A program made the translations under genes and the position numbers. Shown here piece by piece: positions 24,263-37,500 of a DNA stretch of 64,000 nt. The notes below the pieces were generated by a model that was not told the origin of the DNA, made no database searches, and saw nothing but the letters and a program-made list of their open reading frames with translations. The DNA is from Calendula officinalis (lineage: Eukaryota > Streptophyta > Magnoliopsida > Asterales > Asteraceae), in assembly GCA_963853835.1 (NCBI GenBank), contig OY970833.1, forward strand, positions 13,292,474 to 13,356,473, in the 5' to 3' direction. The first letter of the stretch is position 1, and every line of letters starts with the position of its first letter.

Positions 24263-25653
24263 GTATTTATTTATGCTCACCACAAAACATTATCTTTAAT
24301 GAGGTATTTTACCAAAAAAAGGATATTGTGAGACCGGGAGTCACAAGATTTGGATCCGCATTTCTCACTTTACAAAGTTTGGCTGAGAAGAAGGCTCAAC
24401 TTAGACAAATGTTCACTAGTGATGAGCGGGAGCAATGTAAATTTGCAAAGACGGTTAAAGGAAAAGCCGCTTTTGCTACGGTGATAAATCCTTCATTTTG
24501 GGCCGGTGTGACAATATGTTTGAAAGTTTTTTCACCTTTAGTCAAAGTACTCCGTATGGTTGATGCCGATTGGAAGCCTTCTATGGGTTTTATATATGGT
24601 GAGCTTAAAGAGGCAAGAATAGCAATTATCAATGCTTTGAATAATAATAAAAAATTATACGAGCCTATTCTTGACATTATCTCAAAAAAGTCAAAGGGTA
24701 GGCTTGATACTTGCTTACATTTTAAACCCATTTTATCTTTATAACAACGATGAGCTTCAAGACAATGGCGCTGCCAACCTTGCAATTGTTGATGTTATTG
24801 ATAAATTATATCCAGAAAAATTAGATCCCGAAAATCTTAAGATGCAAAATCATATCATGATGGTTGAGTTGCCTATGTACAAGGGTAAACTGGGGTACTT
24901 TGGCCGACCAATTGCAATCAAAGCATGTGAGGTGAACAACAAAAATTATGATCCTGGTAATGTATTTAATATTAATTTATATCAATTATAATTTGTATCT
25001 TATATATTCTTATTATTTTTGTTATCATTTTTGTAATATGTTTGTTTAAAATTTGTAGCAAATTGGTGGGGAAATTATGGTCACGCTACTCCTTACTTGA
25101 GAAAAATTGCTATGAGAATACTTTCATTAACAACTAGTTCATCCGGGTGTGAAAGGAATTGGAGCACATTCGAAGGGGTTAGTAATTTTTAAGTTTAGTT
25201 ATTAACTAAATGATGGATGTTATACTATTATATTTTTGTTACTTAATTTAAACATTGTAGGTACATACAAAAAACAGAAATAGACTAGAGGCAAGTAAAT
25301 TGAACAATCTTGTTTATGTTCAATTTAATTCCAATTTGCTTGAGAAAAACAAAAAAAGAAAGGAAAGAGGTAAGGAAGTACTTCTAGGGTATGATGCAAG
25401 TGAGGCTCAAGATTGGATTGTTGATTGTGATGTTGATGAAATTGAGCCGGGACTAAGTAATAAGATGGCTAGTGATGATATGGAAGTAGATGAAGTTTTA
25501 AGAGCCCCGAAAAGTGCTAAACTTCCAAGGGAACTTTTTATGGATGAATTTGTGTCAAATGAGGAGGAAATAGATGATGAGGTTCAATATTATGACTCGG
25601 ATGGGGTTGACATTATTCAAGAAAACGCACAAAATGGAGACAATGAAGATTAG
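24263..25653 (+). pseudogene. hAT transposase, second partial copy
   Basis: This is a second copy of the 3' part of the transposase, starting in the exon after the 75-bp intron and lacking the BED and DUF659 regions. It keeps an undamaged dimerisation exon (WWGNYGHATPYLRK and SSSGCERNWSTF near 25066-25180), where the first copy is damaged. It has lost 14 bp near 24720 between two CTTACATTT repeats, which the first copy keeps. The C-terminal frame 25300-25653 differs from 23610-23963 by a few residues. Confidence 0.88.
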
Positions 25654-25971
25654 AAGATATAATCTAACATTTATGTTTCCTTGAAAAAACCTTATGTTTT
25701 GGCGTTTTGCACTATTTATTTATGTTTTGCACTTGGATTATGTTGTGATACATTCATCCTTTTGCATTTTGAACTAACATCATGTTTAAAACTTTTAGTA
25801 TTTGAAATTCGCAACTAGTTATGTATATGTTATACAATTTTTGTGTATAATTTCTAAATTTATATATAAAATTCCCGATTCGAGTACTCGCCGAGTACTC
25901 ACCGAGTAGCCGAGTACTCGCTACAGGGTCGTCGAACGAACGGGTAGCGAGTAGCGAGTTCTACAACCTTG
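24263..25971 (+). repeat. Tandem duplication unit 2 of the hAT 3' end
   Basis: The second unit begins at the base after the first right terminus and ends at the true outer terminus next to the ATATACGT duplication. It has an extra CCGAGTAGCCGAGTACTCG stretch in the subterminal cluster near 25900. Confidence 0.9.
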
Positions 25972-25979
25972 ATATACGT

Positions 25980-28717
25980 TAAATCTAAATAACATAGAAC
26001 GAGATGTTTATCATATAAGTAAAAGATCCAAGAGTAACTTGAATCAAACTTATCTTTGGCATTGTCGTTTAGGTCATATAAACGAGACTCGCATTAAGAA
26101 GCTCCACGATGATGGAGTTCTAGAGCCATTTGGTTTGGAATCATATGCCATATGCGAATCATGTTTGTCTGGCAAAATGACAAAAGACCCCTTCAATCAC
26201 TACAATGAAAGGGCAGGCGAGTTGTTAGGGATTATACACAGTGACGTGTGTGGACCCTTCACTCCAGAAGCCAGAGGTGGATACCGCTACTTCATTACCT
26301 TTACTGACGACTTCAGTAGGTATGGTTATGTCTTTCTTATGAGACTAAAGTCTGAAAGCTTTGACAAGTTCAAAGAATATCAGAGGGAAGTAGAAAACCA
26401 ACTGGGCAAGAAAATAAAGTCAATTCGGTCGGACCGAGGAGGCGAATATTTGAGCCAAGAGTTCGACAATCATTTGAAAGAATGTGGGATTGTTTCACAA
26501 CTCACACCTCCGTATACACCTCAGATGAACAGTGTATCAGAAAGGGGAAATCGCACCTTGTTAGACATGGTACGTTCAATGATGTGTCGCGCCCCACTAC
26601 CACTATCATTTTGGGGACATGCACTCGAGACTGCAGCATTCACACTGAATAGAGTTCCGACCAAGTCAGTAGAAAAGACTCCGTTCGAGCACTGGACGGG
26701 GAGAAAGCCAAAATTGTCTTTTCTCAAGATTTGGGGTTGTGAAGCGTACGTTAGACGTAACTTCACAGACAAACTAAACCCCAAGTCAGATAAGTGTATC
26801 TTCGTTGGATATCCAAGGGAAACCTTAGGATATTATTTCTATCATCAAGAAGACAACAAAGTTTTTGTTGCTCAGAAAGGTGTGTTCTTGGAGGAGAAGT
26901 TTCTCGGGACAGAAACTCCAAGAAAAGAAATAGAACTTCAAGAAATTGAAGAGAACGAAGATCCACCTACGACTTCAGTCAAACCAGTAGTTCAACAAAG
27001 AATTGTTGATCCCCAACAAGACCCACCAGTTGAGGAAGAAGAAACACGCAACCCTCGTAGGTCCAGTAGACCACGTCAAGAACCAGTTAGGTATCTTGGA
27101 TTCATGATCGATGAAGATGATGGAAGTCTACTAGAACCATTGACCTACAGCGAGGCTGCTGATGGCGTAGAGTCTGAAAGATGGCTCGAGGCTATGCAAG
27201 CAGAGATGCAATCCATGTATGACAACCAAGTTTGGGTGTTATCAGACTTGCCACCACAGCCACGAGCTGTTGGATGCAAGTGGGTTTTCAAGAAGAAAAC
27301 TGACATGGATGGGAAAGTGCATACTTACAAAGCACGACTTGTCGCGAAGGGTTTCACGCAAACACATGGTGTGGATTATTCTGAAACCTACTCGCCAGTC
27401 ACCATGCTTAAGTCTATTAGAATTCTTATGGCCATATCAGCATATTACGACTATGAGATATGGCAAATGGATGGTAAAACCGCCTTCCTTAACGGGGAGT
27501 TGAATGAGGACGTATTCATGATACAACCGGAAGGTTTTACTGATCCAAAGAATCCTGATAAAGTATGCAAATTGCTAAAATCCATTTATGGATTGAAGCA
27601 AGCATCTAGAAGTTGGAACTTACACTTTGACAAAAGAATCAAAGAATTTGGTTTTGTCAAGAGTGATTTCGAAGCGTGTGTCTACACAAAATTCAGTGGG
27701 AGCATAGTAATCTTCCTAGTCTTGTATGTTGATGACATACTGCTCATAGGAAACGATATACCAGCATTACAAGGAGTAAAATCCTGGTTAGGTAAATGTT
27801 TCCAGATGAAAGACTTGGGAGAAGCCGCATTTATACTGGGTATAAAGATCTATAGAGATAGATCTAGGCGGCTTATTGGACTTAGTCAAAGTACATACAT
27901 TGACAAAGTACTGAAGAGATTCAGTATGAGTGATTCCAAGAGAGGTCTCATTCCAATGTCACATGGCATTACACTGAGCAAAGATCAGAGTCCTACATCT
28001 AGCTAGGAAATAACTAGGATGAGTTTGGTTCCATATGCTTCGGCAATTGGATCAATCATGTATGCCATGTTATGTACTAGGCCCGATATTGCTTACTCCA
28101 TAAGTCTTACGAGCAGATATCAAAAGAACCCTGGTGAGGCCCATTGGGTGGCTGTCAAGAACATTCTCAAGTATTTGAGAAGGACGAAAGAAATGTTCTT
28201 GGTCTTTGGAGGTTCAATGGAAGAATTGCGTGTAACTGGTTACACAGATGCAAGCTTCCAAACCGATAGAGATGATTACAAATCACAATCGGGATTTGTA
28301 TTCACACTAAACGGAGGAGCTATATCTTGGAAGAGTCAGAAACAAGATACGATAGCAGATTCGACTACAGAGGCTGAGTACATTGCGGCAAATGATGCTG
28401 GAAAGGAAGCCATGTGGCTTAAAAATTTTATCGAGGATCTTAGAGTTATTGCGAGTATCTCTAGACCCATCGAAATATTCTGTGATAATAGTGGAACGAT
28501 AGCGCAAGCTGTTGAACCAAGAGAGCATCAAAAGAACAGGCATGTGCGCAGAAAATATCACCTCATACGTGAGTATGTCAGAGAAGGTGATAATATAATT
28601 AAGAAAATACCAACGGATGACAACGTTGCTAACCCGTTGACAAAACCACTAGCTGGACCAAAGCATGAGAAACATGCGCACACTATAGGCATGCAGTACC
28701 TAGATATTGGTAGCTAG
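25980..28717 (+). pseudogene. Copia-B integrase, reverse transcriptase and RNase H
   Basis: This is the polyprotein downstream of the hAT. Order: GAG pre-integrase (LWHCRLGHINE, 26057), integrase with HSDVCGPF, SDRGGEY and SERGNRTLLD giving the D, D, E residues (26240-26570), and reverse transcriptase with QMDGKTAFLNG (about 27460) and LYVDDILLIGND (about 27724). RNase H follows with TDASFQTD, STTEAEYIAA and FCDNSG. An in-frame TAG at 28004-28006 separates RT from RNase H. The residue after the first catalytic Asp of RT is Gly where Val is usual. The frame joins the gag part exactly if the hAT and one duplication copy are ignored. The stop codon is at 28715-28717. Confidence 0.92.
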
Positions 28718-29585
28718 TAATTTTGATTAGATTCATAGACATATTTGAAATCGATACATTATGTAATAACATTTCGTGGGATTGAAATAGGAGGTTTTAC
28801 GTAATTTTTCAAATTGTCTATTCTTAACATGTTTTAAACCTATCCTTGATGCACAAAGTTTTGAGTATCTAAAATGTCTGTGGTTACTTGAATTTAGTGG
28901 GAGCTATATTCAGGGGTTAATACCATTATGAATATTTATCTATTCATAGTTATTGAATAGAGAAACAAGTGTTGTTGAAATAAATATTCATAGATGTTTA
29001 CAGAGTTTGTTAAACATTAGACGTGACCAAAAGATCGAGATTACTTCATGGAGCCTAAGCATGAGTAATTTCGAGTAGATGTCCTCTGACCTGAGACGTT
29101 TTGGTTTGAGACGCGACAACTTCTGATCTTTAGCATTTATCTAACGTCACACCGTAAAAGGGTGATCATAAGGAACTTGACTAAGACAGCGGAAGTCGTG
29201 GGCAAGATAACGCAAATTGTCAAGATGGGATTTGCACCTTCTTTAACTAGAAGAGATATTTCATGGCTGCTCGACGATTAAGACTACTAAAATGCGTGGC
29301 CGCGCTCGGAGAATGATTAGATCATTCGGTAATCCGTTACTGCAGAAAGTCAAAATCAGTGTCGAGAAAATTCGAGTATATAGAACAAGATCCCTGCTCC
29401 ATGTCTATTACTCAAATTAAGAAATATCATGATGCGAAAGGAAAATCTGTTAGTGTTATTCATTTATGAATATTATCTATGGATGTAAGAGTTCTTATAA
29501 CGTGGCTATCCTAAATGTCTGGCTAGGGACCGCTTTAGGCCAACGATGATCAGTAGGTGACACTTAACTTGCACAAGTGGGAGTC
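28718..29585 (+). other. Copia-B 3' non-coding stretch and purine tract
   Basis: About 870 bases without a supported gene lie between the RNase H stop and the 3' LTR. The last bases, CACAAGTGGGAGTC, contain the purine-rich tract that primes plus-strand synthesis. Confidence 0.8.
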
Positions 29586-30269
29586 TGAAGGATTTATGTG
29601 AACAGATAAGTACACGTGTCACCGTGTCCAATGTTATAAGGCAGTAAAGGGTCACACCACTACACACCCAATAATGGACAACCGAATAAAGTAAGTTGTG
29701 TGGAATAATTATCTAGTTAAGTTAATTATAAAGAAGAGAATAAATAATAATAAGTTAATTATTATTTAAGAGGAAAGTTAAATATTAAGTTAAATATTTA
29801 ACGGACAGTTAATTAATAGTCAATTAATTAACTAGTAAAAGTCCAAGGGTTTAAAGTGTTAATAGGAAGTTTAATTATGAGATTTATCATAATTAAACTG
29901 CAAGGACTAAACTGTAACATAAAGCCTTATAAATAAAGGGCTTGTGTAAGGGTTTAGGGGTTAATCACTTTACACACTCAAAACCCTAATCCCTCCCTCT
30001 CCTCTCTCTCGGCTGAATAGGAAAAACCCCAAGGGGTTTCGGTTCGTGCTTGGTTCGAATACAACACACACACAAGTTCTTGTGTGATACTTTGTTGGTA
30101 CAACGCGGTCTTGCAGCGTGTTCAGGTGGTGCAGTGGAGGTGGATCACTTCTTTAGCAATCTAAAGGTAATGTTCATCATCTCTTTGTTCTTGTGATCTC
30201 ATTGTCTAGTAGAGATCCGGTATGTGGGATTCAAGTTCCGCCATGTGAATCCTACTAGGTTTTCCTACA
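29586..30269 (+). repeat. Copia-B 3' LTR
   Basis: Same family as 17126-17811, running from TGAAGGATTTATGTG to TTTTCCTACA and followed by the ACTGA duplication. It keeps the TATA box at 29928-29935. The pair differs, for example, at GTGCACAG against GTGAACAG and GGCCGAAT against GGCTGAAT. Confidence 0.95.
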
Positions 30270-30390
30270 ACTGATGCAGTGATAGAAGCTCAATGGGATC
30301 TTAGCTTTTAATTAAAATTAATTGGGTAGTTAATTGATTAAAAGAAATTATTATTGAAAATACTAATTAATGAATTTTGATATTTTGTAG

Positions 30391-33300
30391 ATGACTTCTA
30401 CTAATCAAACCCTAACTCACACCACCATTCGTTCCGTTCTCGAAAAAGAGAAACTTGATGGAATGAACTTTGTGGACTAGGCTCGTAACCTAAGGGTTGT
30501 CCTTAGGGCCGAGCACAAGTACCACCATTTGGAGGAGGCGATGCCCCCTGCCCCTGCTGCTACCGCCACCGCTGCTGTTCGTGCGGCCTATACCAAGAGG
30601 TTCAACGAACAGCAAGAGGTCGCCGCGCTCATGCTGGTGAGCATGACCCCCGAGATTCAGAAGAATCTCGAGGACCTCACAGCATTCGATATGATGGCTG
30701 AACTTAAGACATCATATCAAAAGCAAGCTGATCAGGAACTCTTTGACACGGTCAAAGCCTTCCACGCTTGCAAGCAGGAGGAGGGACAGTCTGTTAGCTC
30801 TTATCTCTTGAAGATGAAGAGTTACCTAGACCAGATGGAGAAACTTGGCTACCTTATGCCTCATATCCTTGGAATTGGGTTAATTCTAACCTCACTTCAC
30901 AAGGACTATGCACCGTTTGTCATGACTTATCATATGCATAGTATGGGGAAGACTTTCGCCGAATTACATGCCATGCTGAAACAAACGGAAGCTGGGCTAC
31001 CCAAGAAAACTCCAACCCCTACTGTCCTTGCCATAAGGCAAGGAAAGATCCAAAAACCAAAATCGCAAGCAGTTGCTAAGGGCCAAGGCAAGGGAAAGCA
31101 AGTTTACAAGCCCAAGCCAAAGGTTCCCCCACCTACTCATAAGGAGCATCCTGCTAAGGATCTTGCTTGCCATCACTGCGGTGAAACAGGCCACTGGAGG
31201 AGGAATTGTCCTGCCTACCTGGCGGAGTTGATGAAGAACAAAGCCAACAAGGTTGGCACATCAGGTATCTTCACAATAGAACTATATGCTTTCCCTAACA
31301 AATCATGGGTATATGACACTGGTTGTGGAACTCACATTTGTAATACCATGCAGGGTCTAAGGGGAAGTAGAAAGCTAAACCATGGAGCTTTGGACTTGTA
31401 CGTGGGCAATGGAATGCGTGCACCGGTCGAAGCTATAGGAAGCTATGATTTAATCCTTCCTAGTGGTTTAATTATTGTATTAGACAATTGTCACTATGCG
31501 CCTAGTATTACTAGGGGTATAGTATCGCTTTCTTGTTTGTGGAATAATGGTTTTATTCATACATTTACAGATTATGGTATTTCAGTTTCAAAGAATAATG
31601 TTTTTTACTTTAATGCTATTCCACGTGATGGTATCTTTGAGATTGACATGCATAATCGTATTACAAACAATAGTTCTATTTATACGTGTAGCAATAAGAA
31701 ATCCAAGTTGAATTTGGATTCTACTTACCTATGGCATTGTCGCCTTTGCCATGTTAACAAGAAAGGTGTTTTAAAATTACAAAAAGGTGGACTTAAAAAA
31801 TCAGATGATTCTGAATCATTTGATAAATGTGTTTCTTGTTTATCTGATAAAATGGCGCGCAAACCTTTCTCCCATGTAGGCGAAAGGGCCAATGATCTAC
31901 TTGGACTCATACATACCGATGTATGTGGCCCTTTTAGAACTCGAACTAGGGAATGTGCTACCTACTTCATTACTTTCACTGACGACTTTAGTCGTTATGG
32001 TTATGTTTACTTGATTAAACATAAACATGAAACCTTTGAAACGTTCAAAGCTTTCCAAAATGAAGTAGAAAATCAACTCGGCAAGAAGATAAAAGCTCTC
32101 CGGTCCGATCGAGGAGGAGAGTACATGAGCCATGAGTTTCAAGACCATCTAAAGAATTGTGGGATTGTCTCACAATTCACTCCCCCTTATACACCACAGC
32201 ATAATGGTGTATCATGGAGGAGAAATCGCACCTTGCTTGACATGGTCCGATCGATGATGAGTCCTACCACTCTGCCTCTATCCTTTTGGGGTTATGCACT
32301 CAAATCGGCTACTCGAATACTGAATATGGTTCCCACCAAGAAGGTTGAAAAGACACCATATGAGATATGGCATGGGAAAGTCCCAAACTTGTCTTACTTG
32401 AAGGTCTGGGGTTATGAGGCTCTCCTGAAACGAGACACACCGAACAAACTTGAACCCAGAGCGGTCAAGTGCGTCTTTATAGGATACCCTGAGGAAACGA
32501 TGGGTTACTATTTCTACTACCCACCTGAGCAAAAAGTAATTATTGCTCGTTATGCTGAGTTTCTTGAGCGCAATCTCATTTCACAAGAAGCAAGTGGGAG
32601 TACCATCGACTTTGATGAGATTCCAAGCGATGAAGATTCACAACCTATTGTAGATACTAGCGAACATCAAGATGAGGCTGAACATGAAACTGTTCCTGTT
32701 GCACCTCAAAGTGATGAAGTCCCCGTTCGAAGGTCCGCAAGGACACCTCATGCACCTGAACGATATGGATTCCATGTCGATGCTGAGGAGCTAAGTTTAG
32801 GGGGTCATAATGAACCCCCTAACTATCGAGCTGCATTAGAAGATTCTGAATCTGACAAATGGCTTGATGCTATGAACGCGGAAATGCAATCCATGAAAGA
32901 TAACCAAGTATGGACTTTGGTTGATCTTCCTCCTAACAGTAAGACTGTTGGCAGCAAGTGGCTCTTCAAGAAGAAGACCGACATGGATGGCAATGTACAC
33001 ACCTATAAAGCTCGGTTGGTGGCAAAAGGTTACACTCAAACCTACGGGATTGAGTATGATGAAACCTTCTCGCCTGTTGCCGACGTTAGAGCTATTAGGA
33101 TCATCATAGCCATAGCAGCGTACTATGACTATGAGATTTGGCAAATGGATGTTAAAACTGCTTTCTTAAATGGACACCTCGATGAAGATGTCTATATGGT
33201 TCAGCCTGAGGGATTTGTAAGTACAAAGCACCCTAAGAAAGTATGTAAGCTTCAAAGGTCCATTTATGGACTAAAGCAAGCATCCAGAAGTTGGAACAAA

Positions 33301-34353
33301 AGATTCGACGAGGAAATCAAAACGTTTGGTTTCACTCAGAATCCCGACGAGCCTTGTGTATATGTAAGAGCTAGTGGGAGCATTGTCGTCTTCCTAATCC
33401 TATATGTCGATGACATACTACTCATAGGAAATAACATTCCAATGCTACAAGATGTAAAATCCTGGCTTGGGAACTGCTTCGCTATGAAGGATCTTGGGGA
33501 AGCGGCATACATACTTGGTATAAAGATCTACCGGGATAGATCTAAGCGGTTAATCGGATTAAGTCAAAGTGCGTACATTGATAAGATTCTAAAACGGTTT
33601 AGAATGGATGCGTCCAAACGTGGAAACCTCCCTATGCAACACAATGTACACTTGAGTAAGACTCAAGGACCGTCCTCACCTGATGAGATGAAACGTATGC
33701 GTGATGTCCCCTATGCATCGGCAGTAGGGTCAATCATGTATGCTGTACGGTGCATAAGACCTGATGTAGCGTTCTCTCAGAACCTTACAAGCCGATATCA
33801 ACAGAATCCAGGTGAGAGTCACTGGACTGCTGTTAAGAACATACTGAAGTATCTTAGGAATACTAAAGATACGTTTCTTGTTTATGGTGGTGAAAGTCAA
33901 GATGAACTAAGCGTCACTTGTTATTCTGATGCTAGTTTTGAGACTGATAGAGATGATTCCAAATCTCAAACGGGGTATGTTTTCGTTTTGAACGGAGGCG
34001 CTGTTGATTGGAAGAGTGCAAAGCAGAGCACTATCGCTATGTCTTCTACAGAAGCTGAATACATTGCAACTACTAAAGCTGCAATGGAAGCTGTTTGGAT
34101 AAGGAAATTCATTTCTGGGCTTGGAGTTGTCCCCAGCAATGAAAGACCTATGGATATGTATTTTGACAACACAGGTGCTATCATCATTTCCAACTAACCT
34201 GGTGTTCAGAAAGGCGCCAGCCATTATCGGAGGAAGCTTCACTACATTAGAGATGCGATCCTAATGGGAGATGTACGCTTACTCAAAGTTCATACAGATG
34301 ACAACTTAGCTGATCCCTTCACGAAGCCAATGTCATGTACCAAACATATTGAG
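30391..34353 (+). pseudogene. Copia-A gag-pol polyprotein, main part
   Basis: The ATG at 30391 opens a single frame. An in-frame TAG at 30478-30480 (probably from a Trp codon) interrupts it early; it is then open from 30481 to 34194. Domains: gag, a CCHC knuckle CHHCGETGHWRRNC (about 31168), protease DTGCGTHIC (about 31315), GAG pre-integrase LWHCRLCHVN, integrase with HTDVCGPF and SDRGGEY, RT with QMDVKTAFLNG (about 33142) and LYVDDILLIGNN (about 33400), and RNase H with SDASFETD and SSTEAEYIA. The third integrase catalytic residue, normally Glu before RRNRTLLD, is Trp (TGG at 32215-32217). A TAA at 34195-34197 follows. The frame is then cut by the hAT-like element at 34354. Confidence 0.92.
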
Positions 34354-34575
34354 CTAAGTTGCACGGATACGTATACGGGACGGGGAAACGGATACGTAAC
34401 GGATACGGGAAACGGCAAAATTTAAAGATTCAAGATACAGAAACGGCAAGATACGGCAAATATGCAATATTAAAAAAAATATTTTTTAAAGAAATTCCAT
34501 AATACAATCAATTAATCACTACGTACGTACGAATTGAAGTTTAATAAATAATAACAGAAGTACAGAACACAATAG

Positions 34576-37500
34576 TGTGACATCCGTGAAAAACTAGGTT
34601 TTCAAGTTTGCTACTAAATACTGTAATATGAATTTTAGTAAGTAAACATAATCTATTATGGTTAAATTATAATAATAAAAGTGTTAGTTATCATATGTAT
34701 CTTGACAACATGCTTGAAATCCCTAGTAAGACGTATAAACATTTTAGTCGTGTTATAAAGTTCCAAGGTGCAACAATTTATATTAAATCGCAACCAAAGT
34801 AACAATAAATGTTAAAATACATATAATTATATGTAATAATGTAAATTTTAACTTAAGATAACATAACTAAAAACTAGAGCAAATAACCTTAATTTAACAC
34901 ATCATTTTACAACCTTTATTAGACATATATCTAACAAATACTTAAATACATATATAATATACAAAATACTATAAAAATAATAATAATAATAACAATAATA
35001 ATATAGTAAAAATGCAGATTTTATATCCCACCCCACATGCATCCTCTTGATTTTACTTATATGCCCATATCAATCAAAGACTTTTCTTAAACAAGCAACA
35101 TCCTTACCTCTCTTACACATCCACTTACACACTCTATTAACTCATCCTTAGTCATCATGAGGAATACATGGAAACTCCCACAACAATCCCTCTACTTCAT
35201 TTAAACCACACAACCCACATGCAAACTCAAAATACTCTCTCCAATCTCTAAAATCCGGATTCCATACATACACTTACATTCTTCCACCAAAATCTTCATA
35301 ACTTTTGATCTACAACTCCAAATCTAGTGATTCAAATTGCCAAATCACCATAACAACTTCCTCTACAACATTTAACCTTTAAAACACCCAAACTTTAACT
35401 GGAAGTCAGTCGAAATATATCTTCAAAGAGGCTGTCCAGTTTTGTGTTCTTCAACATTCTTATGTAAGTCGATTTCCTTGTATTTCTTGCACTTTTCTTA
35501 TGTTTTTCTTGCATCTTTCTCCATGTTTCTTGAGTTTTTCTATCCATGAAAGGCACTTAGGTGTCTAGATGGTAGATTACACACCAATATCTTCAAGATA
35601 TCCAATAAAGGTGGTAATCCATGATCCATACATCAAAAACTCAAGAACATAAAGTTTGATGTACATGCATGTAACTTTTTCTTACAAATCTTAGATGTTT
35701 GATGACATGCATGTGTTTATAAAAATTAATATATGATTTTGATCTAAAAATAATCTTGCATGATCCTAAATAAGTGTTAAAAGCAAAGATTTAAACCATT
35801 GGATGTAAAGAAATGGCTAGAACACTTAAAACCTTCAAAACTTTTATTTTTGAAATCTGGCAGATTGCATGCATGTACTTAATTCGGCCATATCTTGAGT
35901 TTTAACCATTTAAAATACATGATTCTTTTTCTCAAAGTTAGTTTTATGTCTTATCTTTCCAACCCATTTAATTTCATGCCAAAATATTGAGTTTTGACCC
36001 ACGAAACCCTACCCACAAGTTAGATGTGTAAACAGACTAGCTGAGCAGAATAAAACTCGAATTTAAACTGATATATCTCTTTCATAAAACCTTTAAAATA
36101 CATGATTTTTCTTCTGGAATTTAATTTAAAGAGTTATCTTTTAAATGCAGCTAGTTTCAACGAAAAACATAAATATTTGACCTCCCAACCAAACATGCAA
36201 AGGTAAGTGTGCATTGAAAAGAGTGCTGGCAGATTTTTACATGCAACTTTAAGTAATTATAGCTCCCTCATAAAGCATGCAAATGCAATGATTCTTTCTC
36301 TAAACTTTAGTTCAATGAGTTAGCTTTAAAACCCCATAAAATATAAAGAAAAACTCGAATATTTGATACCCCAAATAGGTCAAACAAAATCAGTGTGCAA
36401 ACTCATTTGAAGTTACTGATACATACATTTATAAAATATAATTAAAATAGTTATATAACATCAAAAATAATAAAACTTATGCTAAAAGTTCCCTAAGACA
36501 CTAAATAATAACATATAAAAAGTTGGTAAATTAAATCATTTGTTATGATATTAAAATAACTTGTGGAAGTGGACTAAAAATCTGGACAGCAACAAACATT
36601 TAGCTTTAGATGTGAGAAAAGTAACTTTTAAGAAATAATGGACTATGTAGCACATAAAGTATAATATTTTACACTATACAAGTTAATTATAATATAACAC
36701 ATGTAAAATAGAAATATAAACTCAAATGAGCATATAAGTATAAAGTGCATACCAACAAGAATAAGACTTATAAGTATACATTTTTAGGAAATACAAAAAT
36801 TAACATATAAATAAAGGTGAAACTAAACATATCTATATATATAAAGTAAGTAGGATTATATATATAAACTAATATACTACAGAAAGGACTATAAATATTA
36901 AAAACTTATAACTATAATTGATAAAAATGTACATCTCAATAAGTTCACCATTTTCCCTAAGAAAATTCTTAAAATAAACCTTAAATACTGTATATAGAAA
37001 GTCTAAGATTTTATGAAGTTATAATAGCGAAATATTATTTTATCCCTAAGGTTAGACATAGCCTAATATTCAATTCCGTTAATATAGGAAGGATTTAAGT
37101 CGGACTGAGCATCAAACGAAAAATTGTTGGATACAGCTACACACGGTGAGTATCATAGCCCCCTTTTACTTTGTTTTTAAATATTTTGGGGTGAAAAGCA
37201 TGTTATAAAGTTTTTAATGGTTGCTCTATGATTGAAAAATGTTGTTGTTGAATTAAATTGTTTGTGCACTATGTTATGTATGCTAAAATGGAATTTCTTG
37301 AGTTAAAAAGTGTAAGTCCCCGAAACGTGGAATTAAAATTTAGTGACACTACCATTAACTCGAACGGGGGCCTGCGGTTTTGTGGATAGCGCTATTAGGG
37401 TTTGGACATCCCCACTTAAGGTCGACGGGCCTTGGGTGCACATTTCCTAAAATTAAAAGTTGGGTTCTACACATGTGAGAAATTGCTCACCGCTGAGGTA

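Larger units (their letters stand above)
20816..25971 (+). mobile_element. hAT DNA transposon inserted in the Copia-B polyprotein
   Basis: Terminal inverted repeats read CAGTGTTGTAAAACCCG at the left and, inverted, CAAGGTTGTAGAACTCGC at the right. The 8-bp duplication ATATACGT is perfect (20808-20815 and 25972-25979), as expected for hAT. Subterminal ends carry many ACTCGG (left) and CGAGTACTCG (right) motifs, typical transposase-binding clusters in hAT. It carries a transposase gene of the BED zinc finger, DUF659 and hAT dimerisation type. The last third is duplicated in tandem, so a second right terminus lies inside at 24262. Confidence 0.93.
17126..30269 (+). mobile_element. Copia-B: Ty1/copia retrotransposon nested in Copia-A
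   Basis: This is a complete LTR element with 686-bp and 684-bp LTRs that differ at about 1.5% of sites by eye. It is flanked by a perfect 5-bp duplication ACTGA at 17121-17125 and 30270-30274. Without its own hAT insertion it would be about 8 kb. Order of parts: LTR, primer site, long leader, gag-protease, integrase-RT-RNaseH, 3' non-coding stretch with the purine tract AAGTGGGAG, LTR. It lies in the Copia-A leader, so it did not break a coding frame. Confidence 0.95.
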
